DNA from: Planctomycetota bacterium
GTDB lineage: Bacteria > Planctomycetota > Phycisphaerae > UBA1845 > UTPLA1
NCBI GenBank assembly: GCA_003576905.1
Contig: QEVG01000005.1
Coordinates: 124,001-188,000, forward strand
Reading direction: 5' to 3'
DNA length: 64,000 bases
The first letter of the stretch is position 1, and each line of letters starts with the position of its first letter. The notes under the pieces were generated by a model, which did not search any database, was not told the DNA's origin, and saw only the letters and a program-made list of their open reading frames with translations. Made by a program: the position numbers and the translations under genes. Below are positions 27,673-36,527 of the stretch, piece by piece.

Positions 27673-27823
27673 TCCCGCCCGCCCGGCGGGTTTCGGCGCG
27701 GGTCGGCCCCGGCCGCGCCGGTGTCGTACATTTGGCATTCGTGAGATGCCGCCTTGGAGGCACTCGACGGGGCGCCGGCGAGCGTCCCCGGCCCGTCGGC
27801 TCGGCGTCCCGCCGCGGCCCCCT

Positions 27824-29797
27824 TTACGGCACGCAGTAGATCGACGCCGCGCAGTGGATCGCCCCCAGCCGCCGCTGCGTCTCCCCGCACAGGATGGGCA
27901 CGACCTTGACACTCCCCCCGAACGCCGCGCCGATCGCCCGCGCCGCCGCCGCGTCCACCTCGGCATAGACCCCGCCGTACGCCGGCATCAGGTACCGGTC
28001 CGGCAGGTGGAACCCGTTCACGTTGCACACGCTCCGCGTCTCGTCCGAAAGGCTCGGTACCGCCGCGACCCTCCAGCCCAGCCCCCGCAGCCGCGCGTGC
28101 AGCGCCGCCCGGTCCGCCGCCCGCCGCTGAAGCGCCTGGATGTACATCCGCGCCGCCGGATCGCGCGGCATGTCGTCCGGCGTGATCGACCGCGCCGCGA
28201 GGATGTCCATCGCCAGCAGCAGCCGCTCGAGGTTCGCCGGCCCGGAGTCGGTCGGCCCCGCCGAGAGCTTCTCGGCGACCTCCGGCGGGTACGTCCCGCC
28301 CGCCCCCGCCAGCCGCGCCAGCGCCGGCGCGACCAGGTCAACCAGCCGGTCGTCCGCGCCCGCCTCCGCCGCCGAGCGGGCGTCATCCGCCAGCTTCGCC
28401 TCCAGCGCCCCGGCCTTCGCCAGCGCCCGCGCCGCCGCCGCGACGATCAGCCGCGCCGCCGCCGCGTCGTCGTTCACCAGCGCCACCACCTGCCCCTCGT
28501 GCGTTCGGCAGCACAGCTCCATGTCGATGTGGAACGACACCGCCGGCAGGACGACCACCCGCGTCGGCCCGCCGCCCGCCGTGTAGACCGGCAGCTCTGC
28601 CAGCGCCGCGATCACCTGCTCCTCGCTCAGCCCCAGCGCCCGGTTCCGCGCGATCTCCGCCTCACCCACCAGCACGACCGCTCCCGTCGGCGTCGCCACG
28701 CACAGCACGTTGCCGCCCTGGAACAGGAGCGGCGTCTGCGCCAGCGCGTGCCCCGCCGCCTCCAGCGCCGCGATCGTGCACGACTCCGCCGGATCGAGCA
28801 CCGTCCGTTCCTCGCCGCGGCTTGCGTACCGCGGCACGAGCGTCGCGGCCGCGACCCGCCCGTCGGGCGTGCGCACGAAGCCCGGCTTGCCGTTGTCCTG
28901 CGCCCACTGCTGCGGCGTCCACGGCGACGCGACGAGCGTGAGCTGCCCGTCGCGCGTCAGCGGCCACGTGGCCGCGGCCTCCTCGGCCACAGCGTCCACC
29001 GCCGCGTAGCTGGTCGACAGGATGAAGTCCGCCTCCGGCATCGCCGCGACCAGTTGCGCCGCGACGTCGATCGCGCTGCCGTCTCCCGGCCCGCGCCAGT
29101 AGGAGGCGTTGGCCAGTTGCATGCGCACCAGCCGCGCCGGCGCGGCGCCGTCCTCCGTTGCGAGCGTGATGGGCGATGTCAGCGGCAGCCCGGCGAACAG
29201 GGCCGATGGAAGCTCACGTGCCAGGTCCGTCCCCGCCGCATCGGCCCTGCCGCCGTCGAGGAGGTACCGGCTGATGATCCGAACCACCGCCGCCGCCCCG
29301 CGCTCCGTCGGGCCGATGGCAAGTGGCTTTCCCGGCTCGGCGGCGATCCGCCGTCGCGGCAGGGGGGTGTATCCGTCGAACAGGTCCGTGGGCAACCCCA
29401 CGGCGCGAAGCATCAGGAGCTGTTCCTCGCCCGCCTCCTTGAACAGCGGCGGGCCGAGCATCTCGATGACCCGGGCCGTCGTCGTGAGCAGCCCGTCGCA
29501 GGCGAGACGCTCGGCGACATGGCGCGTCGCGGCATGCATCTCCGGCGGCACCGAAGCCCCTGGTGGAAGCGTGGGCCACTCTCCGACGACGCTCCGCGAT
29601 GTCAGGTTCAGCCGGACACCCCGCAGCAGGGGCGCCTCTTCGCGCAGAGCCTTCTGCGCGGTCAGCGTGTCCGGGGGCAGTTCAACGCGGACGATCCGGA
29701 TCTTCCCGTCGGCGGCCGATGAGGTCTGCGCTGGCGCCTGCAGTGCGACCACGATCACGGCGACTGCGGCGAGCGCAAGCGGTCCGAGGCGCGTCAT
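27824..29797 (-). CDS. Secreted guanidino-group-modifying enzyme fold protein (agmatine/peptidylarginine deiminase-like)
   Basis: The 657-residue protein has a signal peptide (MTRLGPLALAAVAVIVVALQ..AQ). From about 260 on it carries landmarks of the agmatine deiminase/PAD fold in order: WAQDNGKPGF (about 297; agmatine deiminases have WxRDxGP), LLFQGGNVLC (about 360), FHIDMELCC (about 422), and at the very end GAIHCAASIYCVP (Cys about 649), matching the terminal catalytic IHC. Asp, His and Cys are present, but the Arg before the first Asp is Gln. The N-terminal 250 residues are extra. ATG 29797 has AGGAGG 8 bases upstream and overlaps the preceding gene's stop. Substrate is unknown: peptidyl-arginine, free arginine or agmatine are all possible. 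Confidence 0.65.
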   Translation of the reverse strand: MTRLGPLALAAVAVIVVALQAPAQTSSAADGKIRIVRVELPPDTLTAQKALREEAPLLRGVRLNLTSRSVVGEWPTLPPGASVPPEMHAATRHVAERLACDGLLTTTARVIEMLGPPLFKEAGEEQLLMLRAVGLPTDLFDGYTPLPRRRIAAEPGKPLAIGPTERGAAAVVRIISRYLLDGGRADAAGTDLARELPSALFAGLPLTSPITLATEDGAAPARLVRMQLANASYWRGPGDGSAIDVAAQLVAAMPEADFILSTSYAAVDAVAEEAAATWPLTRDGQLTLVASPWTPQQWAQDNGKPGFVRTPDGRVAAATLVPRYASRGEERTVLDPAESCTIAALEAAGHALAQTPLLFQGGNVLCVATPTGAVVLVGEAEIARNRALGLSEEQVIAALAELPVYTAGGGPTRVVVLPAVSFHIDMELCCRTHEGQVVALVNDDAAAARLIVAAAARALAKAGALEAKLADDARSAAEAGADDRLVDLVAPALARLAGAGGTYPPEVAEKLSAGPTDSGPANLERLLLAMDILAARSITPDDMPRDPAARMYIQALQRRAADRAALHARLRGLGWRVAAVPSLSDETRSVCNVNGFHLPDRYLMPAYGGVYAEVDAAAARAIGAAFGGSVKVVPILCGETQRRLGAIHCAASIYCVP

Positions 29798-30225
29798 GCC
29801 GTCTTCCTCCTGCGTGACAGCATCACCGCGGCCGCCGCGATCACCGCCGCAACGACGACCCAGTTCCACACGGCGGTCGTCGCGCCGCCGCCGGTTCTCG
29901 CGCCGGGCGGATCGGCCGCGGGCGATTGTCCGCTGCCGGCCGTCGGAAGCGCGCCGCCGGCCCCGCCAGTGACCGAAGCGCGCACAGTGCGGAAGCGACG
30001 CTGATAGTCGATGCGGACGATTCGATCGCCGACGCGTCCCAGGAACTCGTCGGGCAGGCAGAAGGCCTCAAGCGTGACGCCCGCAACCGGCTGCGCGCGA
30101 AGCTGCCGAATGATCTCCGCATGCGCGGCTTTCGCGCTCGCCGACGCCTCCGCCGGCGCGGTAGCCGTCTGGCCTGAAGCCATCGCCACGCCGACACCGC
30201 AGATGAAGATGTTGATGCCGCACAT
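29794..30225 (-). CDS. Small membrane-anchored partner of the deiminase-like protein
   Basis: This 143-residue protein has an N-terminal hydrophobic segment (INIFICGVGVAMASGQ), a short soluble domain (about 30-80, LRAQPVAGVTLEAFCLPDEF), a Gly/Ala/Pro-rich linker and a C-terminal transmembrane helix (WNWVVVAAVIAAAAVML) ending SRRRKTA. The helix with a basic end recalls surface-sorting tails but there is no PEP or LPXTG motif. Its stop overlaps the start of the deiminase-like gene (ATGA), so the two are made together and may form a complex at the membrane. No family recognised. Confidence 0.55.
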   Translation of the reverse strand: MCGINIFICGVGVAMASGQTATAPAEASASAKAAHAEIIRQLRAQPVAGVTLEAFCLPDEFLGRVGDRIVRIDYQRRFRTVRASVTGGAGGALPTAGSGQSPAADPPGARTGGGATTAVWNWVVVAAVIAAAAVMLSRRRKTA

Positions 30226-30446
30226 CCTAGTGCCGTTATCCTCTGGGGGGCTATTCGAACCGAGCGCGGCCGATCTGTGAAGCGGGCGGCGGCGGGTTTT
30301 GCCGCTCCCCCGTCGATTTCCGCCGGTTCAAGCGGCGGCGTCAGCCCGGTCGATGCGCCATTCGGCCCGCCCCCGGCGCGCGGGCAGCGGACTCGGCTCT
30401 TTCCCGTGAACATCGGCGGGCAGGTGAAGTGCGGGTGTGCAAGGCT

Positions 30447-30452
30447 TATAAT
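30447..30452 (+). promoter_or_regulatory. -10 element of the TPR-protein gene
   Basis: TATAAT lies 50 bases before the start at 30503; the -35 region is weak (GTGAAG at 17 bases). Confidence 0.5.
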
Positions 30453-30502
30453 GTGGCGGGTCACATGTGCGCGCCGTCAAACCGCGAGCGAGGGTTTTGA
30501 AC

Positions 30503-32167
30503 ATGAGGCGGACATGGCACATCCGGTTAGGGCTGATCGTCACGGGCGCTCTTGCCTGGGCCGAAGCGGGCGTGGCGCAGATTGATCATCGTGTCAACCA
30601 AGGAAACTCCGGAACCGCCGGTCGGGCGTTGGACGCGAATTCCGCCGTCGGCAGCAGCGGATTCAACCTCACGCGGCCGGGGCTTTCCTCGCCGGGAACC
30701 GCGTCAAACGCAATCATCACCGGCAATGTCACTGGCCTCGCCGGTTTCAAGGGCTATTCGCCGATCCCGTCGGTCAACGCGTTTCGCGACACGCTTCCGT
30801 CGTCGAATCTGTCGGGGTTTCAGGCCCGGTCGGTCGGAATCAGTGACGTCCAGGCGAGCCGGACGCTGCGGCCCACATACTTCTTCGATCAGACGCAGAC
30901 AATCTCCGACCTCGGCTACATTCGCCAGGGCCTGAACCAGCCGGGCTCTTCGACGATCCGTTCGACGAGTCTCGCCCCGCCGGACAACTTCAAGTCTGAC
31001 AATAACTCCGCGTACCTGCTTCAGCAGATTCGGCAGCCCGAGGATCTGCGCGTCAACATCTCGCGACCCGACCCGAAGCCGGGCATCTCGCAGACGGACC
31101 TCACGGGCAGTCCGCTCGCAAAACCCGCTTCGACGGTTAACCCGACCTACCGCTCCGCGATGACATCGTCGATCTTCGGCTCACCGCTCCCGGCGGCGAC
31201 GAGCCGGACGGGCTCCGGCCTGAGCGGAACGATGCCGGAAGACGATCTGCTTCGCCTTGCGGAGCGATCGGTGGCTGGAGATCCGGCCGATCGGCGGATC
31301 GAGGGGATGACGAATCCGCCGGAGACGACGCCCCAGGATGCCCCGCCGCCGCTCGACGTGCCCGTGGAAGTAGCAATTGCGGCGGCCCCGCCGGTCGAAA
31401 CACCGGCAAATCTCGGCGCGGACCGGTTTGCCGATCTGTATAATGCCGTCGGTGTGGCACAATCGATGGGCGTGAGCCGGCTCGGGTTCGACGTGACTGT
31501 TTCGCCCGCCTCACCTGCTGCACAGCCTCAGGCGGCCCCAGCGCCGCCGCCCGAGGAATCGCGCCGGCCCGGCATTCCGAAGAGCCTGATGCGCAAGCCC
31601 AGCGAAGGGCTCAGCCAGTTAGCGACGGCAGCACAGTGGGCGTCGACCGTGATCGAAGATCCGATTCAAACGTTTGCGGGAGCCAATGAGAACCGCCTTA
31701 ACCAGACGATGCGCCAGGGCGAGGATGAGCTGCACAAGGGGCGGTACTACAGTGCGGCGGGCCACTTCGAGATCGCCGCGGCGATTGATCCGATGAATCC
31801 GCTCCCGCTTCTGGCGCGGGGCCATGCACTTGCGGCGGCCGGGGACTATCGTTCGGCGGTGCGATTCCTCCTTCAGGGTATTGAGCGCTTCCCGCAGATT
31901 GCGGCGTTTCGCATTGACCTGCCTGCCATGATCGGGCAGCCGGATGTGTTTGACATCCGCCGCGCGGACCTTGAAAGCAAGCTGGCGAAGACAGAGAACC
32001 CGGAATTGCGTTTTCTCCTCGGCTACCTGGAGTTCTATTCGGGTCTGCCGGAAGAGGGGCTCAAGAACCTTCGCATGGCGGCGACCGCGTCGCCCCCCGA
32101 TAGTGTCATTGGCATGTTCGCTGATCTGCTGACGGGCCAGCGCGAACTGCCGCCCCTTGCTAAGTAG
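30503..32167 (+). CDS. Exported protein with disordered region and TPR-like C-terminus
   Basis: The 554-residue protein has a signal peptide (MRRTWHIRLGLIVTGALAWA), then about 350 residues rich in Ser, Asn, Gly and Pro with little predicted fold, then a helical C-terminal part (about 405-545) with TPR-like pairs: DELHKGRYYSAAGHFEIAAA, PLPLLARGHALAAAGDYRSA and later LGYLEFYSGLPEEGLKNLRM. TPRs mediate protein contacts. ATG 30503 follows GAGGG, and TATAAT is upstream. It is divergent from the deiminase-like pair and transcribed alone. A role in envelope assembly is a guess. Confidence 0.65.
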   Translation: MRRTWHIRLGLIVTGALAWAEAGVAQIDHRVNQGNSGTAGRALDANSAVGSSGFNLTRPGLSSPGTASNAIITGNVTGLAGFKGYSPIPSVNAFRDTLPSSNLSGFQARSVGISDVQASRTLRPTYFFDQTQTISDLGYIRQGLNQPGSSTIRSTSLAPPDNFKSDNNSAYLLQQIRQPEDLRVNISRPDPKPGISQTDLTGSPLAKPASTVNPTYRSAMTSSIFGSPLPAATSRTGSGLSGTMPEDDLLRLAERSVAGDPADRRIEGMTNPPETTPQDAPPPLDVPVEVAIAAAPPVETPANLGADRFADLYNAVGVAQSMGVSRLGFDVTVSPASPAAQPQAAPAPPPEESRRPGIPKSLMRKPSEGLSQLATAAQWASTVIEDPIQTFAGANENRLNQTMRQGEDELHKGRYYSAAGHFEIAAAIDPMNPLPLLARGHALAAAGDYRSAVRFLLQGIERFPQIAAFRIDLPAMIGQPDVFDIRRADLESKLAKTENPELRFLLGYLEFYSGLPEEGLKNLRMAATASPPDSVIGMFADLLTGQRELPPLAK

Positions 32168-32980
32168 AACCGACTCAGCGTAGCCGAGATCTGCTGCGAC
32201 CGATCGCTTTCCGGGCGAACGGTCATTAGCGATGCGCCACATTCGGATTGATCCGTACGATCCGAAGAGATTCCCTGTTTTGTCATTGATGGTGATTGGC
32301 GCAAAAAGAAAGCACCGAGCGCCTCAAGGGCATTCCCGGTGCTTTCCGGAGGGGAAAGAAGCCGAATGAAATTGGCTCACCTTGCGAGCCTGATTTCGAA
32401 CTTAGGACCTCCGGATAATCACGCTATCATTATGTCCCAGCACAATTATATGCTGCGTGCGACCGATATCCACTTTATCGGCAGGATTCTCCAAGTCCTA
32501 CAATCGTTTCAATTGGCGCTGACTCTACCTGATCATTTGCCGACGTCAAGGGTCTTATAAAAATTCCATTGGCGAGCAATTCACAGGCTGTGCCCGCCAC
32601 TCTTATATACCCTTACACCGGCGTCGCGGTTCAATTATTGCAGAAAAAGCGATGAGGACTGGAATGTAAATCTATTTAATGAAGACAGTTACAGTCTGAT
32701 TTGTCCCCGGGCACGAGCGAGACTGGCTGGGTGCTCAATCCGAAATCCGACGTCGGGAGACGAGTCCGTTGAAGCTGCAGTTACGCTCTATCCGTGACCA
32801 TTTCTGACTTTCCTTAGCTGAATCGGGCTGTAGGTGAGCTGGGATCGTTGGTGTGATGCTGATCATTCACATACGCGCAGTCGTGCCGAATCGGCTTCTC
32901 GACAGACGCAGGCTTTTTGGGTATCTAGGGGAGTTCGTCGAAAGACGGCCCGACCCGGTGGGAAGCCGGGTCAGGCGCGA
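32168..32980. other. AT-richer gene-free region
   Basis: About 810 bases without a credible gene and with visibly lower GC than the neighbours. It contains a perfect 10-bp inverted repeat (GAAAGCACCG / CGGTGCTTTC, 19-base loop) at 32308-32346; on the minus strand that is followed by TTTTT, so it could end a minus-strand transcript, but no such gene is seen. A 7-bp hairpin (GACCCGG / CCGGGTC) lies at 32952-32972 just before the tRNA. It may be the remains of decayed DNA. Confidence 0.5.
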
Positions 32981-33054
32981 GACCCCGTAGCTCAGCTGGA
33001 TAGAGCGCAGCCCTGCGAAGGCTGAGGTCGGACGTTCGAATCGTCTCGGGGTCG
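32981..33054 (+). tRNA. tRNA-Arg, anticodon GCG
   Basis: The cloverleaf is complete: acceptor GACCCCG/CGGGGTC, D stem GCTC/GAGC, anticodon stem CAGCC/GGCTG with loop CTGCGAA, T stem GGACG/CGTCT and T loop TTCGAAT. The anticodon at 33015-33017 is GCG, reading CGC (and CGU by wobble). CCA is not encoded. Most bacteria use ACG, edited to ICG, for this box, so GCG is uncommon. Confidence 0.93.
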
Positions 33055-33161
33055 GTTCACCGGCGGCAGGCGAGGCAGATGGGGGCGCCGGGTCTGCGTC
33101 AGTTATTTCAAAAGCCCTGAAGGCGCGACGGTTCCCTCGTCAGCCCGCTAAGATCGATTTG

Positions 33162-34400
33162 ATGATGACGCTGACGCTGCATCGATCGCCGCTTACCGAC
33201 ATCGCGCGAAAAGTCGAGTCCGGTCAGCGACTAACCTACGAGGATGGAGTGCGCCTTTATGCCGCGCGCGACATCCACGAGATCGGCCGCCTGGCGAACA
33301 TGGTCCGCGAGCGGCTGCACGGGAACCGCGCCTACTACAACATAAATCGCCACATCAATTACACGAACTACTGCGTCCTGAGATGCAAGTTCTGTTCGTT
33401 TTTCCGGCCCTATGGAGGTGACTCCGCGGCCGCGCGAGGCGGCGCGGCCGGTGTCAGACAAGATGGCACGATCTCGCTGCCGATCGCCGACGGAAAGCCG
33501 GAGACGGATGCCTATGAACTGCCGGTCGAGAAGATCGCCGAGCTGGCCCGGCAAGCCCGCGACACCGGCGCGACCGAGGTCCATATCGTCGGCGGACTCC
33601 ATCCCCGCCTGCCCTTCGAATACTATCTCGACATGTGCCGCGCGATCCGTTCGGCGTGCCCCGAGATCCATGTCAAGGCCTTTACCGCCATCGAGATCAT
33701 TCATTTCACGCGCATTGCGCGGCCGCGGCGGAGCATTCGTGATGTACTCGAGCTGCTGCGCGAAGCCGGCCTCGGAAGCCTGCCCGGCGGGGGGGCGGAG
33801 ATTTTCGACGATCGGGTGCACGACGAGGCATACCGGAACAAGGTGGGCGAAGCGGGCTGGTTCGACGTGCACCGCACGGCCCACGAGATCGGCATGTGCT
33901 CGAACGCGACGATGCTTTATGGGCATGTGGAGCGCCCCGAAGAACGTATCACCCACATGATCAAGCTTCGGGAACATCAGGACGCGTCGCTTGCCACTCG
34001 CGCGGCGTCGTTCAACTGCTTTATTCCGCTGTCATTCATCCCGGAGGGGAGCGAGTTGGCAGGTCTGCCCGGACCGACGGGACTGACCGACCTGAAAACC
34101 CTGGCCATCAGTCGGTTGATGCTGGACAACATCCCGCACATCAAGGCCTTCTGGATCATGCAGTCCGCGAAGCTGGCGCAGGTGGCCCTGAACTTCGGGT
34201 GCGACGATCTGGACGGGACCGTGGTGTGGTACGACATCACCAAGCGCGAGGGGGGCGAGGGCGTTCGACATCAGGAGATGTCGGTGGAGCGGATGCGCCG
34301 GTTGATCCGCGAGGCCGGCCGCGTTCCCGTCGAGCGGGATACGCTGTATCGGCCTGTTGTACGCGGCGCGGAGCGCGAGGCTGCGGTCGCGTCACTCTAG
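33162..34400 (+). CDS. mqnE: Aminofutalosine synthase (radical SAM)
   Basis: MqnE joins the MqnA product to SAM to form aminodeoxyfutalosine. The 412-residue protein has the motif CVLRCKFC (Cys 71, 75, 78) in the MqnE context INRHINYTNYC, VHIVGGLHPRLPFEYYLDM, KAFTAIEIIHF, SLPGGGAEIFDDRVH, NIPHIKAFWIM and VWYDITKREGG. A Gly/Ala-rich insertion of about 30 residues (about 83-115) follows directly after the cluster motif. ATG 33162 is one of three adjacent possible starts and has no strong ribosome site. The stop overlaps the convergent glycosyltransferase stop at a shared CTAG. It works with mqnA-mqnC, 12 kb away. Confidence 0.92.
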   Translation: MMTLTLHRSPLTDIARKVESGQRLTYEDGVRLYAARDIHEIGRLANMVRERLHGNRAYYNINRHINYTNYCVLRCKFCSFFRPYGGDSAAARGGAAGVRQDGTISLPIADGKPETDAYELPVEKIAELARQARDTGATEVHIVGGLHPRLPFEYYLDMCRAIRSACPEIHVKAFTAIEIIHFTRIARPRRSIRDVLELLREAGLGSLPGGGAEIFDDRVHDEAYRNKVGEAGWFDVHRTAHEIGMCSNATMLYGHVERPEERITHMIKLREHQDASLATRAASFNCFIPLSFIPEGSELAGLPGPTGLTDLKTLAISRLMLDNIPHIKAFWIMQSAKLAQVALNFGCDDLDGTVVWYDITKREGGEGVRHQEMSVERMRRLIREAGRVPVERDTLYRPVVRGAEREAAVASL

Positions 34401-36016
34401 GGTGTTTTTCCGCCGGGTTCGTGCGCCGGCTCGGCTCTGCGCCGAACGAAGTAATGCAGATAGCCGCCGTTTTCCAGTCGCGCGACGGCTGGAATATATT
34501 GCGCTTGCAACTCGGGGGTGAAGATGTCGCCTTCGCGCTGCGCGATGTTCGGGTTCGGCGGCTTTGCAAAGTACTTGTCTCCCGCAGGCAACTGCCGCGC
34601 AAGGACCTGGATATTTCCCAGAAGCAGGTAGGTCGGCCGGCGCGAAAGTATGTACGGACCGTCATGTTTTTCGTGCCCGACCCAGCCGCCGCCGAGCGGC
34701 ATTTCCCTGTGGGCAATGTGAGGGTCGGTCAGCCCGAGCATGTCGTAGACGGTAAGGCGCGAGTAATAGCCGACGGCGCCGATCGGCACGCACGCGACCG
34801 AGGCGTCCGGCGGGGCGTTCTCGTGAAGCCAGCGGCCCACGGCGATCCAGTCGGGCACTTCGACAGCGTGCTCGGTATAGAGCAGGTATTGCCGCGCCGC
34901 GCGGGGTTTGAACGCCAGCGACGCCGCGAGTGCAATAGTAATGACACACACAAGAACTCGGCCCGCGCCGGCGGGACTCCGCGGCAGGGTACGGGTGAGC
35001 CAACCCGGAAATTCGGCGAGAAGCTTGATCCACAGCATCAGCCAGAGCGGAATAACCGGCACGATGAACCGATGCATGGCAAGTCCGTCGCCGCCGACAA
35101 AGATCACCCCGGCGATGAGGGTGAGCCCCACGACGGCGAGACCCGCCGCTTCGCGATGGCGATAGAACAGCCACGGGCCGATGAAGGGCAGGGCCCACGC
35201 GGCGAATCCGCCGTTGTCGGAGATGCACTCCCAGACATAGCGAGCCCCGGCGCGCCACACCGCGGGGCCGTGGCCCACCTTGGCGTAATAGGTATTCGGG
35301 AGCCAGTCGCCGTAATAGGCGCGCCGCCATGCCAGTTGCGCGAGCGCGATGAGTGTCAATACTGCGGCATACTCGGACAGGCGCCGCGCGTTGCCCCTCC
35401 CGGGCCGCGTAACGAAGTACAGACCCGCGATAACGGCGACGGCAAGGCCCTCGGGCCGCGTCAATGCGCAGAATCCCGCGGCGAAACCGGCGGCCGGCGC
35501 CGAGGTTGCATGCCGCGTGAGAATGAAAAGGAGCAGCAGGATTGAGAATGCGAATCCGCAGGTCTCCAGCCCTCCGAGTGCCCAGCATGCGACGCTCGCG
35601 CTGAGAGCGAAAAGAGCGGGAGCGGCAACGGCAAGCCCGGCGTTCCGTGCCAGCCCCAGGGGACTGGCAAGACGGATCATTACGATCACGCACCCGGCTG
35701 CTCCAAGAAATGACAATCCACGTGCGGCAATGGCGTAGTCGAGGCCGGTCCGTCCGATCCCTGCGCACAGCAGGACCCAGACAATGCTTGTGTATCCCTC
35801 GACCCGCTCGCCGGGATTCCAGACGCAGCCACGGCCCTCCGCAAGATGGCGCGCGTATCGTGCCACGATAAAGGCATCGTCGCTGGTGAAGTCGTACCAG
35901 AGGGCGTGGAGAACGAGCGCGCCGAGAGTCGCCGCGGCAGGAAAAAACCTCGCCGGCGAATGCGGGCGGTCGAACATGCGGGATCGCGCGGTCGGCGTGA
36001 GACGCTGGTCCGTCAT
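34397..36016 (-). CDS. GT-C membrane glycosyltransferase resembling arabinofuranosyltransferase AftB
   Basis: This 539-residue protein has about ten membrane segments. In the first outer loop it carries TSDDAFIVARYARHLAEG (Asp 46-47) followed by NPGERVEGYTSIVWVL, a pattern I associate with the mycobacterial AftB (terminal arabinofuranosyltransferase) group. Others are ALGGLETCGFAF, LTRPEGLAVAV and GDWLPNTYYAKVG. A soluble domain forms the C-terminal third. GT-C enzymes take sugar from decaprenyl-type phosphate donors outside the membrane. The actual sugar in a planctomycete is unknown. The stop overlaps mqnE's. The start at 36016 lacks a good ribosome site, and ATG at 35977 is an alternative. 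Confidence 0.7.
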   Translation of the reverse strand: MTDQRLTPTARSRMFDRPHSPARFFPAAATLGALVLHALWYDFTSDDAFIVARYARHLAEGRGCVWNPGERVEGYTSIVWVLLCAGIGRTGLDYAIAARGLSFLGAAGCVIVMIRLASPLGLARNAGLAVAAPALFALSASVACWALGGLETCGFAFSILLLLFILTRHATSAPAAGFAAGFCALTRPEGLAVAVIAGLYFVTRPGRGNARRLSEYAAVLTLIALAQLAWRRAYYGDWLPNTYYAKVGHGPAVWRAGARYVWECISDNGGFAAWALPFIGPWLFYRHREAAGLAVVGLTLIAGVIFVGGDGLAMHRFIVPVIPLWLMLWIKLLAEFPGWLTRTLPRSPAGAGRVLVCVITIALAASLAFKPRAARQYLLYTEHAVEVPDWIAVGRWLHENAPPDASVACVPIGAVGYYSRLTVYDMLGLTDPHIAHREMPLGGGWVGHEKHDGPYILSRRPTYLLLGNIQVLARQLPAGDKYFAKPPNPNIAQREGDIFTPELQAQYIPAVARLENGGYLHYFVRRRAEPAHEPGGKTP

Positions 36017-36130
36017 GCGAGAGAGCCCGGCGCAAGGGGGCCGGGAAACTGTCCGCCCCTGTTGGCTGCGCCGCCCGCCGCCGAAGAGGTCATGGAATCA
36101 GGGGTCAAATCGCGGCGTCAGATGCGCGGA

Positions 36131-36325
36131 TCAATCATCGACATCCACGTCGACCTCCACTTCCTCGTCGTCGTCGTCGGGAAGGTACACGTCCACCTTC
36201 GTAAAAGGAGCGCGGACCCGAACGTCCGGCTTGCGTTCCTGGACCTCTTCTTCATCCTCGCCGCAGGCGGGCATGAGCAGTCCGAGCATGATCAGTCCGA
36301 CCCAAATGACGCATCGGCGCGGCAT
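36131..36325 (-). CDS. Small acidic lipoprotein
   Basis: The 64-residue protein has a lipoprotein signal (VIWVGLIMLGLLMPAC, Cys 21) followed by an extremely acidic tail: GEDEEEVQ early and DDDDEEVEVDVDVDD at the end. ATG 36325 has AGGAGA 6 bases upstream. The mature peptide would be about 44 residues with a large negative charge, perhaps binding metal ions or basic partners. No family recognised. Confidence 0.6.
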   Translation of the reverse strand: MPRRCVIWVGLIMLGLLMPACGEDEEEVQERKPDVRVRAPFTKVDVYLPDDDDEEVEVDVDVDD

Positions 36326-36496
36326 GGCGTTCTCCTGTTGATTCGGTCGAGCCGTTCATCATGATACGCCCGGGCAATCCGGGATGAAACACCCGGGTTT
36401 TCCGCACGGGCGGACGACGACTTGCCCGGCGCGTCGGGCATTCCCCGCAAGCGCTCCGGGAACTGCCGGATCAGGCCCTGAGAGGATATACTGACA

Positions 36497-36514
36497 TCGG
36501 CTATTTTCAGCCGA
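36497..36514. promoter_or_regulatory. Hairpin in the pilT leader
   Basis: TCGGCT / AGCCGA with a 6-base loop sits 14 bases before the pilT ATG, close to the ribosome-binding region; it could affect initiation. Confidence 0.3.
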
Positions 36515-36527
36515 CGGGACCCATTCC

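Noticed and set aside
32308-32346. Inverted repeat as a terminator for the TPR gene
   Set aside because: On the plus strand it has no T run and lies about 140 bases past the stop; the T run is on the minus strand, where no gene ends.
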